This document shows positions 25,297 to 35,004 of a stretch of DNA of 64,000 nucleotides, in pieces. Position numbers and translations under genes: made by a program. The notes below the pieces were generated by a model. That model was not told the DNA's origin. It saw only the letters and a list, made by a program, of their open reading frames with translations, and ran no database searches. This stretch comes from Oceanospirillales bacterium (lineage in GTDB: Bacteria > Pseudomonadota > Gammaproteobacteria > Pseudomonadales > Balneatricaceae): NCBI GenBank assembly GCA_018223185.1, contig JAAEYW010000009.1, positions 111,280-175,279 on the forward strand. The letters run 5' to 3'. Each line of letters begins with the position of its first letter. Position 1 is the first letter of the stretch.

Positions 25297-27474
25297 ATGG
25301 AATCGCTTTACCGTACATTCAGAATTTCTCAGTTAATTTTTTTCTGGCTGGTCGTTACCTGTCTTTTTTCTCCGCTTGCATCTGCGATGGTGCCTGTCTC
25401 CGATTCACAAAAACTCGAGACCATTACCCGGGCTTTTCCTGAAGCAACGCGGGTGGGTGAAAAGCAGCCGGTCGCACAAGGGAAAGTGTCTGGATGGACC
25501 GTCTATAAGGACGATGACATTCTGGGTTACGGCTTTGAAACCAATGATGTCACTAAAATCCCTGCGTATTCTGGTAAGCCCGTCAACACGCTTGTTGTTA
25601 TGGATATTGACGGGAAGATTCGTGCTACCCGGGTGCTGGAGCACCATGAGCCGATTTTGCTGGTAGGTATTCCGGAACAGAAATTATTTGATTTTGTTGC
25701 CGCCTACGAAGGGTTGAATGTGACCGATAAAGTACGGGTAGGCGCAGGCAACAACAAAGACATTCTTAATGTTGATGTGGTCGCTGGCGCAACGGTTACC
25801 GTCATGGTTGTAAACGAAGGGATCATGCGTTCAGCCCGTAAATTCGCTCAGATTATGGGAATTGCGGGCTTGTCGGAACAGGCTGCCATACCTAAAGCAA
25901 CTATAAAGGCTGATCAGTTTGTGAAGTCTGACTGGAACACGCTCACCGGAGACGGCTCAATACGCCATCTGGTGTTGACCGAAGCGGATGTGGATAAGGC
26001 CTTTGAAGGGACCTCTGTTGAAACCCGGGGCAAGCACGGCGAGGGGCGTCAGCAGCGAACATTCATTGATATGTATTATGCACCGTTGAATATCCCTGTT
26101 ATCGGTCGCAACCTGTTAGGAGATGAGCAGTATAACTGGCTGATGGGAGAGCTTGGTGAGGGGGATCAGGCGCTGGCCGTCATGGGGGAAGGGCAGTACT
26201 CATTCAAAGGCAATGGTTATGTGCGGGGCGGTATTTTTGACCGGACTCAGTTACAGCAGTCCGGTAAGTCGATCAGCTTCCATGATACCGATTACTACCG
26301 TCTGGATGATGTCTATATTGATGGCTTTCCCGGTTTTCGCGAGATGGCGATCTTCATTATCCGGAATCAGTATGACTTTGATCTGGGCACTCCGTGGCAG
26401 CTTGAATTGCTGGTGCGGCGGCAGAAAGGTGCGCTTGAGAGTGTCTTTACCAGCTTTTACGGTGACTATCTGACACCCGAAAAGTATCTCGACCGGCCTG
26501 AGCCTGTCGCTGAACCAGAGCCTGAGCCGTTATGGGTGTCTATCTGGAAGGAGCGTGCGTTTCAGATTGGGGTGTTAACTGTGGCGCTAATCGTGTTGTT
26601 TATCGTCATCTTTATTCAGGATGTGCTGGTCCGCTACCCACGGCTGATGCACGGTATTCGTCGCGTTTATCTGGTCTTTACGGTGTTCTTTATCGGCTGG
26701 TATACCTTAGGTCAGCTGTCTGTAGTGAATGTCTTTACATTTGTTCATGCGCTTAAAGGGGACTTTCAGTGGAGCGTGTTCCTGCTTGATCCAATGCTCT
26801 TTATCCTCTGGGGCTTTACCGCGATGACCATGCTTTTATGGGGACGGGGTATTTTCTGCGGCTGGTTATGTCCGTTTGGAGCAGCACAGGAGCTGATCAA
26901 TGAGCTGGCCCGTAAACTTAAAATTAAGCAATTTGACCTGCCATTCGCGGTACATGAACGTCTGTGGGCTCTGAAATATGTGATTCTGTTAGGGTTGTTT
27001 GCTATCTCCCTGGAGTCACTGGCTGAAGCCGAGCGCTTTGCTGAGATTGAACCATTTAAAACAACCTTCCTGCTGAAGTTTCAGCGTGACTGGGCCTATG
27101 TGTTCTATGCGGTATTCCTGTTAGTGATCAACTTATTTACGCGTAAAGTGTATTGCCGTTATGTCTGTCCACTGGGCGCTGCGCTGGCAATTCCGGCCCG
27201 TTTACGCCTGTTTGACTGGCTTAAGCGTCGTAAGGAGTGTGGTCAGCCTTGTAAGATCTGCGCCAACGAATGTGAGATACAGGCGATCCACCCTGATGGC
27301 CGGATTAATGCCAATGAATGTCATCAGTGTCTGGACTGTCAGGTGACCTATTACCGTGATGATAAATGTCCTCCTCTGGTACAGAAAAAACGTAAGAAAG
27401 CTAGGCAAGACGCTGCTTTAAGTATGATTCCGGCAGTTCAAATCGACGACCTGACCGAAAAGTCAGGCGCCTGA
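25297..27474 (+). CDS. nosR: Nitrous oxide reductase regulator/electron donor NosR
   Basis: 725 residues from ATG 25297. NosR is a polytopic membrane flavo-iron-sulfur protein needed for nos transcription and for electron supply to NosZ in vivo. A signal sequence (about 8-32) precedes a periplasmic FMN-binding domain with DVVAGATVT, in which Thr166 is the expected flavin-attachment residue. Several TM helices follow from about 420, with the conserved CGWLCPFGA and CRYVCPLGA motifs. A C-terminal ferredoxin-like part has CGQPCKICANEC and CHQCLDC cysteines. Covalent FMN requires an ApbE-type transferase, not encoded here. The in-frame TTG at 25276 is less likely, since ATG 25297 gives a normal signal. 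Confidence 0.94.
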   Translation: MESLYRTFRISQLIFFWLVVTCLFSPLASAMVPVSDSQKLETITRAFPEATRVGEKQPVAQGKVSGWTVYKDDDILGYGFETNDVTKIPAYSGKPVNTLVVMDIDGKIRATRVLEHHEPILLVGIPEQKLFDFVAAYEGLNVTDKVRVGAGNNKDILNVDVVAGATVTVMVVNEGIMRSARKFAQIMGIAGLSEQAAIPKATIKADQFVKSDWNTLTGDGSIRHLVLTEADVDKAFEGTSVETRGKHGEGRQQRTFIDMYYAPLNIPVIGRNLLGDEQYNWLMGELGEGDQALAVMGEGQYSFKGNGYVRGGIFDRTQLQQSGKSISFHDTDYYRLDDVYIDGFPGFREMAIFIIRNQYDFDLGTPWQLELLVRRQKGALESVFTSFYGDYLTPEKYLDRPEPVAEPEPEPLWVSIWKERAFQIGVLTVALIVLFIVIFIQDVLVRYPRLMHGIRRVYLVFTVFFIGWYTLGQLSVVNVFTFVHALKGDFQWSVFLLDPMLFILWGFTAMTMLLWGRGIFCGWLCPFGAAQELINELARKLKIKQFDLPFAVHERLWALKYVILLGLFAISLESLAEAERFAEIEPFKTTFLLKFQRDWAYVFYAVFLLVINLFTRKVYCRYVCPLGAALAIPARLRLFDWLKRRKECGQPCKICANECEIQAIHPDGRINANECHQCLDCQVTYYRDDKCPPLVQKKRKKARQDAALSMIPAVQIDDLTEKSGA

Positions 27475-27529
27475 AAACAGATAGCGTCCTGAAATGTATG
27501 TGGACGTGATTTTTGTGGAGAGTAATACC

Positions 27530-29440
27530 ATGATAGATCCGAATGATAAAAACCTTCCTGTTATCGACCCTGAAGATCCTCAGGCTTCAGAGCATGTGAA
27601 GCTCAGCCGTCGTCTGTTCCTGGGTGGCTCTGCCGCGCTGGTGGGGGCTGTAGGTACGCTGGGAGCCACAATGGGCGGAACGCTGATGCCATCCGTTGCT
27701 CACGCTTCATCTGATGTTAAACACAGTGTCGGGCCGGGTGAACTGGATGAGTACTATGGTTTCTGGAGTGGCGGTCATTCCGGCGAAGTACGTATTCTGG
27801 GTATACCATCGATGCGTGAATTGATGCGTATTCCTGTATTTAACGTAGACAGTGCAACCGGGTGGGGGCTGACTAACGAATCAAAAGCGATTCTCGGAGA
27901 GAATGCACCGCTGAACGGTGACTCTCATCACCCGCACATGTCGATGACCGATGGTCATTATGATGGTAAATATCTCTTCATTAATGATAAGGCCAACACC
28001 CGTGTTGCGCGTATTCGCTGCGACATCATGAAGACCGATAAGATTACCACCATCCCTAACTGTCAGGCGATTCATGGTCTGCGGGTACAAAAAGTACCGT
28101 ACACCAAATACATTTTTGCAAACGCTGAATTCCGTATGCCGCACCCTAACAACGGCCTGAATATGGATGATGTTGAGGGTTACTACACCCTGTTTAATGC
28201 GGTAAATGCCGAGACGATGGAGGTCGACTGGCAGATTATTGTCGACGGCAATCTGGACAACACCGATGCCGACTATACCGGTAAGTACGCATTCTCCACC
28301 TGCTATAACTCTGAAGGTGCTATTGATTTGCCGGGCTCTATGCGTAATGAACGTGATCATCTGGTGATTTTCAATATTGAGCGTATTGAAGCGGCAGTGA
28401 AGGCGGGGAAATTTATCACTCTGCCAGGCTCCGATGTGCCTGTCCTTGATGGCCGTAAAGGCGCTGACGTTACCCGTTATGTTCCCGTGCCTAAGAATCC
28501 GCATGGTATAAACACTGCGCCTGGTGGTAAGTACGCGGTTGCTAACGGTAAACTGTCACCTACTGTCACGGTATTTGAACTGGCTAAGTTCGATGCACTG
28601 TTTGACGATAAAATTCAGCCGCGTGACACTGTTGTAGCAGAAGTTGAACTGGGTCTTGGGCCGCTGCATACGGCATTTGATAACCGTGGTCATGCTTTCA
28701 CCACACTGTTTATCGACAGTCAGGTATGTAAATGGGACGTCGAGAAAGCGATCCGTTTTTATAACGGTGAAAAAGTTAATTACATCGTGCAGAAACTGGA
28801 TGTGCATTATCAACCGGGTCACAACCATACCACGATGGGTGAAACCCGCGATGCGGATGGTAAATATCTGGTTTCCCTGCAGAAGTTCTCGAAAGACCGG
28901 TTCCTCAAATGTGGTCCTCTGCACCCTGAAAACGATCAGTTGATTGATATCTCCGGTGATGAGATGAAATTGATCCATGATGGCCCTACTTACGCAGAAC
29001 CTCACGATTGCATGATGGTTCACCGTTCCAAGGTTAAGACCCGTAAACTGTATGATCGTAAAGATCCTACATTTGCGGCAACTGTGGCAATGGCGAAGAA
29101 GGATGGTGTGACGCTGGAAACTGATAGCAAGGTGATTCGTGATGGCAATAAGGTGCGGGTCTATATGACTTCGGTCGCACCTAATTACGGTCTGAATGAG
29201 TTTACCGTCAAGCAGGGAGATGAGGTCACTGTGGTTATCACGAACCTGGATCAGATCGAGGATGTATCTCATGGTTTCTGTATGGTAAACCACGGAGCGC
29301 AGATGGAGATCAGTCCACAGCAAACCGCATCAATCACCTTTATCGCCGACAAACCGGGAGTTCACTGGTATTACTGTAACTGGTTCTGCCATGCGCTTCA
29401 CATGGAGATGCGTGGTCGTATGCTGGTTGAGCCAGCTTAA
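27530..29440 (+). CDS. nosZ: Nitrous oxide reductase, clade I
   Basis: 636 residues. It reduces N2O to N2 in the periplasm as the last step of denitrification. The Tat signal [17 protein letters not shown] (about 27-43) shows export as a folded protein and places it in clade I (clade II uses Sec). The seven-bladed propeller carries the CuZ His ligands, including DSHHPHMS and later GHNHTTMG and EPHDCMMVH. The C-terminal cupredoxin domain has the CuA ligands in [13 protein letters not shown] and [12 protein letters not shown] sequence. The ATG at 27530 follows GTGGAGAG and is preferred to an in-frame ATG 36 bp earlier. All key ligands appear present, so the enzyme should be active. Confidence 0.97.
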   Translation: MIDPNDKNLPVIDPEDPQASEHVKLSRRLFLGGSAALVGAVGTLGATMGGTLMPSVAHASSDVKHSVGPGELDEYYGFWSGGHSGEVRILGIPSMRELMRIPVFNVDSATGWGLTNESKAILGENAPLNGDSHHPHMSMTDGHYDGKYLFINDKANTRVARIRCDIMKTDKITTIPNCQAIHGLRVQKVPYTKYIFANAEFRMPHPNNGLNMDDVEGYYTLFNAVNAETMEVDWQIIVDGNLDNTDADYTGKYAFSTCYNSEGAIDLPGSMRNERDHLVIFNIERIEAAVKAGKFITLPGSDVPVLDGRKGADVTRYVPVPKNPHGINTAPGGKYAVANGKLSPTVTVFELAKFDALFDDKIQPRDTVVAEVELGLGPLHTAFDNRGHAFTTLFIDSQVCKWDVEKAIRFYNGEKVNYIVQKLDVHYQPGHNHTTMGETRDADGKYLVSLQKFSKDRFLKCGPLHPENDQLIDISGDEMKLIHDGPTYAEPHDCMMVHRSKVKTRKLYDRKDPTFAATVAMAKKDGVTLETDSKVIRDGNKVRVYMTSVAPNYGLNEFTVKQGDEVTVVITNLDQIEDVSHGFCMVNHGAQMEISPQQTASITFIADKPGVHWYYCNWFCHALHMEMRGRMLVEPA

Positions 29441-29557
29441 GTATACGGCTCTGGCTGAAAAGCTGAGTGCAACGGGGTATTACAGGGTTTGTCAGAAAAG
29501 AATGCTCAAGTAAGCCGCAGAGCTTATATTGATAAACCGCTGTGATACCTTATAAAA

Positions 29558-29592
29558 CCGGTCCTGCAATGCTTAATACTGACCAGGACCGG
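29558..29592 (+). promoter_or_regulatory. Intercistronic hairpin between nosZ and nosD
   Basis: Perfect 9-bp arms CCGGTCCTG (29558-29566) and CAGGACCGG (29584-29592) with a 17-nt loop lie just before nosD. No U-run follows. It may uncouple the large amount of nosZ mRNA needed from the small amount of nosDFYL. Confidence 0.65.
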
Positions 29593-29618
29593 GTCTCCTC
29601 TTTGTTCAGGGTGCTTCT

Positions 29619-30968
29619 ATGAGTCTGCTGTTTGCTCGGTTTGGTTGTCTGCTTCTGCTGTACATAAGCGCTATGCTTTCTGCTCAGGCTGCAACCGTCA
29701 ATGTTACCCCGACAGATAATCTGCAATCGGTACTGGATAGTGTTCAGTCCGGAGATCAGGTGGTCCTGACTGAGGGGGTCTATCAAGGCAATTTTGTCAT
29801 AGCGAAAGCCGTAGAGATATCCGGTGAAGCGGGGGCTGTGCTTGATGGACAGAATAAAGGTCATGCGCTGCAAGTGAATTCAGCGGGTGTCTATATCCAT
29901 AATTTGAGAATTCAGAACTGGGGTATCAACCTCACCGATCTGGATTCCGCTATTTTTGTTTCCCGTTCCGCAGCGAATACACGTATTGAGCATAATTATC
30001 TGCAGGGCGGTGGTTTTGGTATCTGGGTGGATGCATCCCCGGACGTCAAAATTGTTGCGAATAAGATTGAAGGCGATCTGAGCATGCGATCATCCGATCG
30101 CGGCAACGGTATCCACCTTTACAATGTGACAGGTGCCTTAGCTGAAAAGAATGAGGTATGGCACACCCGTGATGGTATCTACATCGATACCAGTAATGGC
30201 AATGAACTCATCGGTAATCACCTGCATGACCTGCGTTATGGTGTGCACTACATGTACTCCTACCATAATCTGGTAAAAGATAATTCTACGGTGAATACCC
30301 GTACGGGCTACGCCCTGATGCAGTCTAAGTATCTGACAGTGATCGGCAATCGTTCAAAAAATGATGCCAATTACGGCATTCTGATGAATTACATCACCAA
30401 CTCCACAATTAAGAATAACCGTGTACAGGGGGTGCAAAATAACCGCAATCCCCATATGCAACAGCAAACCAGTCTGGCGGGTCTTGAGGGTAAGGCGCTG
30501 TTTATCTACAACTCCCTGTTTAACGAGATCAGAGACAACCTGTTTGCTGAGAGCGATATTGGTATCCACCTGACCGCAGGTTCAGAAGACAATGTGGTAA
30601 GCGGCAACGCTTTTATCAGTAATAAAGAGCAGGTTAAGTATGTCGCCACCCGCACTCAGGATTGGTCTGATGCCGGTGTGGGTAATTTCTGGAGTGATTA
30701 TCTGGGCTGGGATATGGATAGTGACGGTATTGGTGATGTGGAGTATGAACCGAATGACAGTGTTGATCAGCTGCTATGGAAATTTCCTTCTGCCAAATTG
30801 CTGCTGAACAGCCCTGCAGTGGAGACTTTGCGCTGGGTACAGCGCCAGTTTCCAGTGTTGAAATCTCCAGGGGTCGTGGATAGTCATCCATTAATGGTTG
30901 TACCGCAGGCCATTACTGATTCAGGTTTGGTGCCTGAATCAGCAGGCGTACAGTGGGTTGGGAATTGA
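29619..30968 (+). CDS. nosD: Copper-site maturation protein NosD
   Basis: 449 residues. A Sec signal peptide ends around residue 26 (LSAQA|ATVNV). The remainder is a right-handed parallel beta-helix (NosD/CASH repeats), seen in recurring short units such as GIWVDASPDVKIVANKIEG and GNELIGNHLHDLRYGVHY. In the periplasm NosD forms a complex with the NosFY ABC transporter and is required to assemble the CuZ centre of NosZ. It starts at an ATG after a short spacer holding a hairpin and continues with one base between its stop and nosF. Confidence 0.95.
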   Translation: MSLLFARFGCLLLLYISAMLSAQAATVNVTPTDNLQSVLDSVQSGDQVVLTEGVYQGNFVIAKAVEISGEAGAVLDGQNKGHALQVNSAGVYIHNLRIQNWGINLTDLDSAIFVSRSAANTRIEHNYLQGGGFGIWVDASPDVKIVANKIEGDLSMRSSDRGNGIHLYNVTGALAEKNEVWHTRDGIYIDTSNGNELIGNHLHDLRYGVHYMYSYHNLVKDNSTVNTRTGYALMQSKYLTVIGNRSKNDANYGILMNYITNSTIKNNRVQGVQNNRNPHMQQQTSLAGLEGKALFIYNSLFNEIRDNLFAESDIGIHLTAGSEDNVVSGNAFISNKEQVKYVATRTQDWSDAGVGNFWSDYLGWDMDSDGIGDVEYEPNDSVDQLLWKFPSAKLLLNSPAVETLRWVQRQFPVLKSPGVVDSHPLMVVPQAITDSGLVPESAGVQWVGN

Positions 30969-30969
30969 T

Positions 30970-31905
30970 ATGAGAAGTTCTAAAAATATTGTTGAATTAC
31001 AACAGGTTGAGAAAAAGTATCAGGGCGTCAATGCGCTACACCAACTTAACCTGGAGATTCGGCAGGGTGAAGTACTGGGTTTGTTTGGTCATAATGGAGC
31101 GGGTAAGACGACAACGATTAAGCTGATTCTCGGTCTGATCAGTGCAACAGCAGGGGAGGTCAGAGTTTTCGGTGAAGATCCGACTCTGCCGGAAGCTCGT
31201 AACTTAAGGCGAAAACTGGGTTTTTTACAGGAAAATGTCAGCTTCTACGACCAGCTGACCGGCCTGGAGGTGCTGCAGTATTTTGCCCGACTGAAGGGCG
31301 TGCCAAAGATGAATTGTCCTGCATTGCTGGAGCAGGTAGGGCTGGCGCAGGCCGGAAAGCGCCGGGTAAAAACGTATTCCAAGGGGATGCGCCAGCGGCT
31401 TGGTCTCGCGCAGGCTCTGTTAGGTGATCCAAAACTTTTACTGCTGGATGAACCGACAGTGGGATTGGATCCGATCGCAACCCAGGACTTTTATCATCGA
31501 ATTGACGAGCTTAAACAGCGTGGCTGTACCGTCATCCTCTGTTCCCATGTGTTACCTGGCGTGGAAAAATATATCGACCGGGCGATGATACTGGGGCAGG
31601 GCAATTTGCTGGCTGAAGGCAGCATTCACGATCTGCGTCAGCAGGCAGATCTGCCGGCGATTTTTCATCTGCAGGGAAATGGAATGGTGTTGCCGGATAA
31701 CCTGTCAGCCATGATTAGTCGCAACGAGACAGAGTTAAAACTGGATGTTCCTCTGTCCGGAAAAATGGCTGCTATGCAACAAATAATGGGACTGACGGGA
31801 CTGGAAAATCTGGACGTTCAACTGCCCTCCTTAGAAGATTTGTATACCCATTTTATTGGGGCAGGTGCCGGAGGAGCAATCGCTCCTGCGCAGGAGGCCC
31901 GCTAA
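30970..31905 (+). CDS. nosF: ABC transporter ATPase NosF
   Basis: 311 residues. The nucleotide-binding domain has Walker A GHNGAGKTT (about 42-50), the signature YSKGMRQRLGLAQALLG, Walker B LLLLDEPTVGLDP and the switch His in CSHVLPG. It powers the NosDFY complex that matures the CuZ cluster, probably by moving a sulfur species or passing copper. The ATG at 30970 sits one base after the nosD stop; an in-frame start 72 bp upstream would overlap nosD and lacks a ribosome site. The stop overlaps the nosY start (TAATG), indicating translational coupling. Confidence 0.95.
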   Translation: MRSSKNIVELQQVEKKYQGVNALHQLNLEIRQGEVLGLFGHNGAGKTTTIKLILGLISATAGEVRVFGEDPTLPEARNLRRKLGFLQENVSFYDQLTGLEVLQYFARLKGVPKMNCPALLEQVGLAQAGKRRVKTYSKGMRQRLGLAQALLGDPKLLLLDEPTVGLDPIATQDFYHRIDELKQRGCTVILCSHVLPGVEKYIDRAMILGQGNLLAEGSIHDLRQQADLPAIFHLQGNGMVLPDNLSAMISRNETELKLDVPLSGKMAAMQQIMGLTGLENLDVQLPSLEDLYTHFIGAGAGGAIAPAQEAR

Positions 31906-32732
31906 TGAACGCTATTCTGACTGTTGCTAATAAAGAGTTTCATGATGGTCTGCGAAATCGCTGGGTGCTGTCGATCTGCGTGATCTTTGCGGTACTGGCG
32001 ATTGGTCTGGCCTACTTCGGTGCTGCCGCAGCGGGTAAGGTCGGGTTTACATCGCTGTCGACTACCATTGTCAGCCTGGCAAGTCTGGCTGTGTTTATTA
32101 TCCCGCTGATCGCACTGATGCTGGCCTATGACGGCCTGGTTGGTGAGGATGAAAACGGTACCCTGTTGCTGTTGATGACCTATCCACTGTCACGCTGGCA
32201 GCTATTGCTGGGAAAAATGGTTGGCCAGGGCGCGGTGATGGCGTTTTCCACTCTGATTGGTTTTGGCTCATCCGCTATTATGATGGGTTTTTTCTCGGAT
32301 ACGACCACCTGGGGCGAGCTGCTTGGCGCTTACAGTGTATTTATCGTGTCAGCCATGTTGTTGGGGTGGATCTTTATCGCTATTGCTTATGTAATCAGTG
32401 CATCGGTTTCAGAGAAGTCGAAGGCAGCAGGGGTCGCTCTGATCACTTGGTTTCTCTTCGTGCTGGTCTTTGATCTGGGGCTGTTGGGTATGCTGGTTGC
32501 GACTCAGGGCAATGTTGATGAAACACTGTTTCCGTATCTGCTGCTGCTTAACCCAACTGATATCTTCAGACTGGTGAATATTACTTATTTTGCCGATCAG
32601 AATCTCACCGGACTAATGGCAATAGCTCAGCAGTCGCAGTTTTCAACCCTGTCGTTATTTTCGGGTTTACTGATCTGGCTGCTGCTACCTGTTTCGCTGG
32701 CGATGGCTATCTTTAATAAGCGGGGGTTGTAA
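31905..32732 (+). CDS. nosY: ABC transporter permease NosY
   Basis: 275 residues with six hydrophobic segments (about 20-40, 55-75, 105-130, 140-170, 180-205, 250-270), the ABC-2 type permease of the NosDFY machine. EFHDGLRNRWVLSI at the N-terminus and YDGLVGEDENGTLLLLMTYPLSR after the second segment are family-typical. It overlaps nosF and nosL by one base at each end (TAATG), so NosF, NosY and NosL should be made in linked amounts. Confidence 0.94.
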   Translation: MNAILTVANKEFHDGLRNRWVLSICVIFAVLAIGLAYFGAAAAGKVGFTSLSTTIVSLASLAVFIIPLIALMLAYDGLVGEDENGTLLLLMTYPLSRWQLLLGKMVGQGAVMAFSTLIGFGSSAIMMGFFSDTTTWGELLGAYSVFIVSAMLLGWIFIAIAYVISASVSEKSKAAGVALITWFLFVLVFDLGLLGMLVATQGNVDETLFPYLLLLNPTDIFRLVNITYFADQNLTGLMAIAQQSQFSTLSLFSGLLIWLLLPVSLAMAIFNKRGL

Positions 32733-33247
32733 TGAAGCACTGGCTAAAACTGTTAGTTTTCATTCTGCCGCTGGGGATACTGGCGGGTTGCGGTGAAGAT
32801 GAAAAGGATACGATGGTACGCCAGGCGCTCGCGATAGAAAGCGGTGCCGAGTGCCATCTGTGCGGTATGATTATCAGCAACTTTCCCGGCCCTAAGGGAC
32901 AGCTTTATGCAAAAGGGAGCAGGGGGAATATGCAGTTCTGTTCTACCCGGGATATGTTTGCTTTTATTGTTGATCCTGAAAATCAGCAGAATATTCAGGA
33001 GGTATATGTTCACGATATGGCCGTTACCCCCTGGGACCATCCGGATGATGAAACCTATATCGATGCCCGGCAGGCATTTTTCGTAGTCGGCCATCGGAAA
33101 AAAGGCGCGATGGGGCCAACGCTTGCCAGTTTCTCAAAACAGACAGATGCTGAAGCGTTTGCGAATTCTGAAGGTGGAAAAGTTTATCGTTTCGAACAGA
33201 TTACGCTGGATTTACTGATTAGTATGAATAACATGGGGTCAGAATAA
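32732..33247 (+). CDS. nosL: Copper chaperone lipoprotein NosL
   Basis: 171 residues. A lipoprotein signal with lipobox LAGC puts the acylated Cys at residue 20, which anchors it to a membrane. The Cu(I)-binding region includes AECHLCGMII; NosL binds one Cu(I) through Cys, Met and a further ligand and passes copper to NosD for CuZ assembly. This is the last gene of the cluster; no tatE, nosX/apbE or nosC follows. Downstream the opposite strand carries an unrelated gene pair. Confidence 0.94.
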   Translation: MKHWLKLLVFILPLGILAGCGEDEKDTMVRQALAIESGAECHLCGMIISNFPGPKGQLYAKGSRGNMQFCSTRDMFAFIVDPENQQNIQEVYVHDMAVTPWDHPDDETYIDARQAFFVVGHRKKGAMGPTLASFSKQTDAEAFANSEGGKVYRFEQITLDLLISMNNMGSE

Positions 33248-33294
33248 CCCGGCTTACCATCACTGGCTGAGTTCGGATCGCCTGGATTAGCTTT

Positions 33295-34368
33295 TTACTT
33301 TGGAACGATACAGGCGGGGAGTGAGCAGCTTTTTTTACTACCCTGCACAGCGTTGATGCTGCTGAGTTCATTCAGACTGTCCCGGTAGGCGGGCTGCTCT
33401 GGTGCGATTGAAACTGCACAGCTGATCGATTCGATTGCCTCCTGAGTGCAGCCTGTTTGCATTAATGAATAAGCCAGGTTGTTCCAGCCTGCCGCTGGAT
33501 CAGAACTGTTTTCAATATAGCGGATGAAATAGTCAGCGGCCGATTCGTAATGTTGCCGGGCGTAACTGATATTACCAAGCCCTATCAGCGCGGCAGAATT
33601 GTCAGGCCACTGTTTTAATGCGGTCTGATAGGCGCGTACTGCGGATCGTTGTAGCGATTTGTTGTGCAGTCCGAGTTGCTCAAGCTTATTGGCGGCCGCA
33701 GTGTAGGGCAGAAGCGAGGCCGTCGCGGGTAACCGGTCTGGCGGGAGTATCACCCGGGCCCAGTTATCCGCTCTCGACCAGGTTTTCTCAAACAGGGTCA
33801 GGTCTGTCGGGTAGCGTTTATCCGGGCCGGAGCGCAGAAAGATCTGTTGCGCGTTGAGGTCATAACCGATGGCAACCGCGAAATGCCATTGAGGTAACCA
33901 GCTGAATCCGAGGTTCTGCATCACCAGAACCGGGTGACCGGCATCCAGCTCCAGCAATATATCGGTCACATCGGGCTTAAGCGGATAGACAATCAGGTTG
34001 AACTGACGTGCTCTGGCTTCCAGTTCGACCGCCAGAGAGCCTCCCTTTTCGGGAATATACAGGTAGGGGCGTAACTGTTCAGGGGTTGTGGTTATCTGAT
34101 TATAGGCAAGCATGGTTGCCAGTGATGCCGGTCCACACTGGTCATCCTGCTGGGGGAAATAGGCTAATCCGTCAATCTCCGCGACACCTTTAATGGTGGG
34201 GTCTGCTGTTAATGAATCGACGAGTCGTTGATTGCTGCTACAACCGGTGATCAGTACAGCTGTGATCAGAAGTATTGCAGATCGCAGCGTAATGAATAAC
34301 CGGTTGAGCTGTGTGCAATCCCTGTCAGCGATTAATACAGTTAACAAAGCTGAACACGTCAGTTGCAC
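33295..34368 (-). CDS. PA2778-family C39-like cysteine peptidase lipoprotein with TPR tail
   Basis: 357 residues in the longest frame. A lipobox (LITGC, Cys43) implies an acylated envelope protein. The papain-like C39 domain starts at about residue 68 with FPQQDDQCGPASLATMLAY, giving the nucleophile Cys in QCGPASL; QWHFAVAIGYD supplies the His and RSGPDKR follows. The C-terminal third (about 240-345) is TPR-like (AYQTALKQWPDNSAALIGLG, AAGWNNLAYSLMQTG). Its substrate is unknown. The start is doubtful: GTG 34368 overlaps the upstream gene by 44 bp and leaves a long pre-lipobox segment; TTG 34347 is an alternative. It pairs with a PA2779-like gene, as in Pseudomonas. Confidence 0.82.
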   Translation of the reverse strand: MQLTCSALLTVLIADRDCTQLNRLFITLRSAILLITAVLITGCSSNQRLVDSLTADPTIKGVAEIDGLAYFPQQDDQCGPASLATMLAYNQITTTPEQLRPYLYIPEKGGSLAVELEARARQFNLIVYPLKPDVTDILLELDAGHPVLVMQNLGFSWLPQWHFAVAIGYDLNAQQIFLRSGPDKRYPTDLTLFEKTWSRADNWARVILPPDRLPATASLLPYTAAANKLEQLGLHNKSLQRSAVRAYQTALKQWPDNSAALIGLGNISYARQHYESAADYFIRYIENSSDPAAGWNNLAYSLMQTGCTQEAIESISCAVSIAPEQPAYRDSLNELSSINAVQGSKKSCSLPACIVPK

Positions 34369-34732
34369 AGAGCATATCGGTTATAACAAGCACGACAAAT
34401 ACCAGGCCGATCAAACCCAGAACGCCTTCGCCCGCGGGTTGTGAGGCCAGATTGGCGTTTAGCTGACTGATCTCATCCGGGGTCAGACTGGCAACACGTT
34501 GCTGAATCTCCTGTGGATCGACACCCATATCCAGAAACTGCTGTTGCAGTTCCGCTGATTCCAGTTTTTGCAGCAGTTGGCTTTTGGTGTATTGTTGGTT
34601 TTCTGTCTGGATGATGGTATCTGTAGAAACCATCGCGGCACTTACGGTGACACTCTGGACACTCATGACCAGTAGAAAAGCGATAACGATTCGTCCTATC
34701 CATGTCTGTCGGATAAAATTCTGAAGCATCAT
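34325..34732 (-). CDS. PA2779-family small membrane protein
   Basis: About 135 residues. A hydrophobic N-terminal signal (about 12-33, VIAFLLVMSVQSVTVSAAM) is followed by a helical soluble part with LQQQFLDMGVDPQEIQQRV and a C-terminal TM segment (about 107-125, GLIGLVFVVLVITDMLC). The pairing with a PA2778-like peptidase is the recognised genomic signature of this family; function is unknown. It may be substrate or partner of the peptidase (inference). The start is one of two adjacent ATGs (34732 or 34729) behind AGAGGAT; a longer frame to 34771 lacks a ribosome site. Confidence 0.8.
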   Translation of the reverse strand: MMLQNFIRQTWIGRIVIAFLLVMSVQSVTVSAAMVSTDTIIQTENQQYTKSQLLQKLESAELQQQFLDMGVDPQEIQQRVASLTPDEISQLNANLASQPAGEGVLGLIGLVFVVLVITDMLCATDVFSFVNCINR

Positions 34733-34933
34733 AATGTATATCCTCTGATGAGCTGTTATCCCCCCCGGCACAGCGGCTTTTTGAATAAACTGATTAACCC
34801 GTCTGGCTAAATCATCTTCATTTACAAACAGTTGACCCTACCAGTGTAGCTTACTTTAGATAAAGTAAAGCCAGATGGCGAAAATCGCAGCTAAGTCTGG
34901 CGGTTTTGTTCGGGAAAGCCGGGGGCAGACACC

Positions 34934-34966
34934 AAAAAGCCAGCAGGGTGAGCTGCTGGCTTTTTG
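34934..34966. terminator. Bidirectional terminator
   Basis: AGCCAGCAG and CTGCTGGCT arms around a short loop are flanked by A5 and T5, so it fits as the end of the ybiT transcript on the minus strand. Confidence 0.87.
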
Positions 34967-35004
34967 GCAGGATGAGTAGTTCAGAGGCAGGTCTGTGGTT
35001 CAGA

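Noticed and set aside
27881..29323. Two long minus-strand frames inside nosZ
   Set aside because: They are antisense to a fully conserved enzyme, with His/Ile-rich random-like translations and no ribosome sites.
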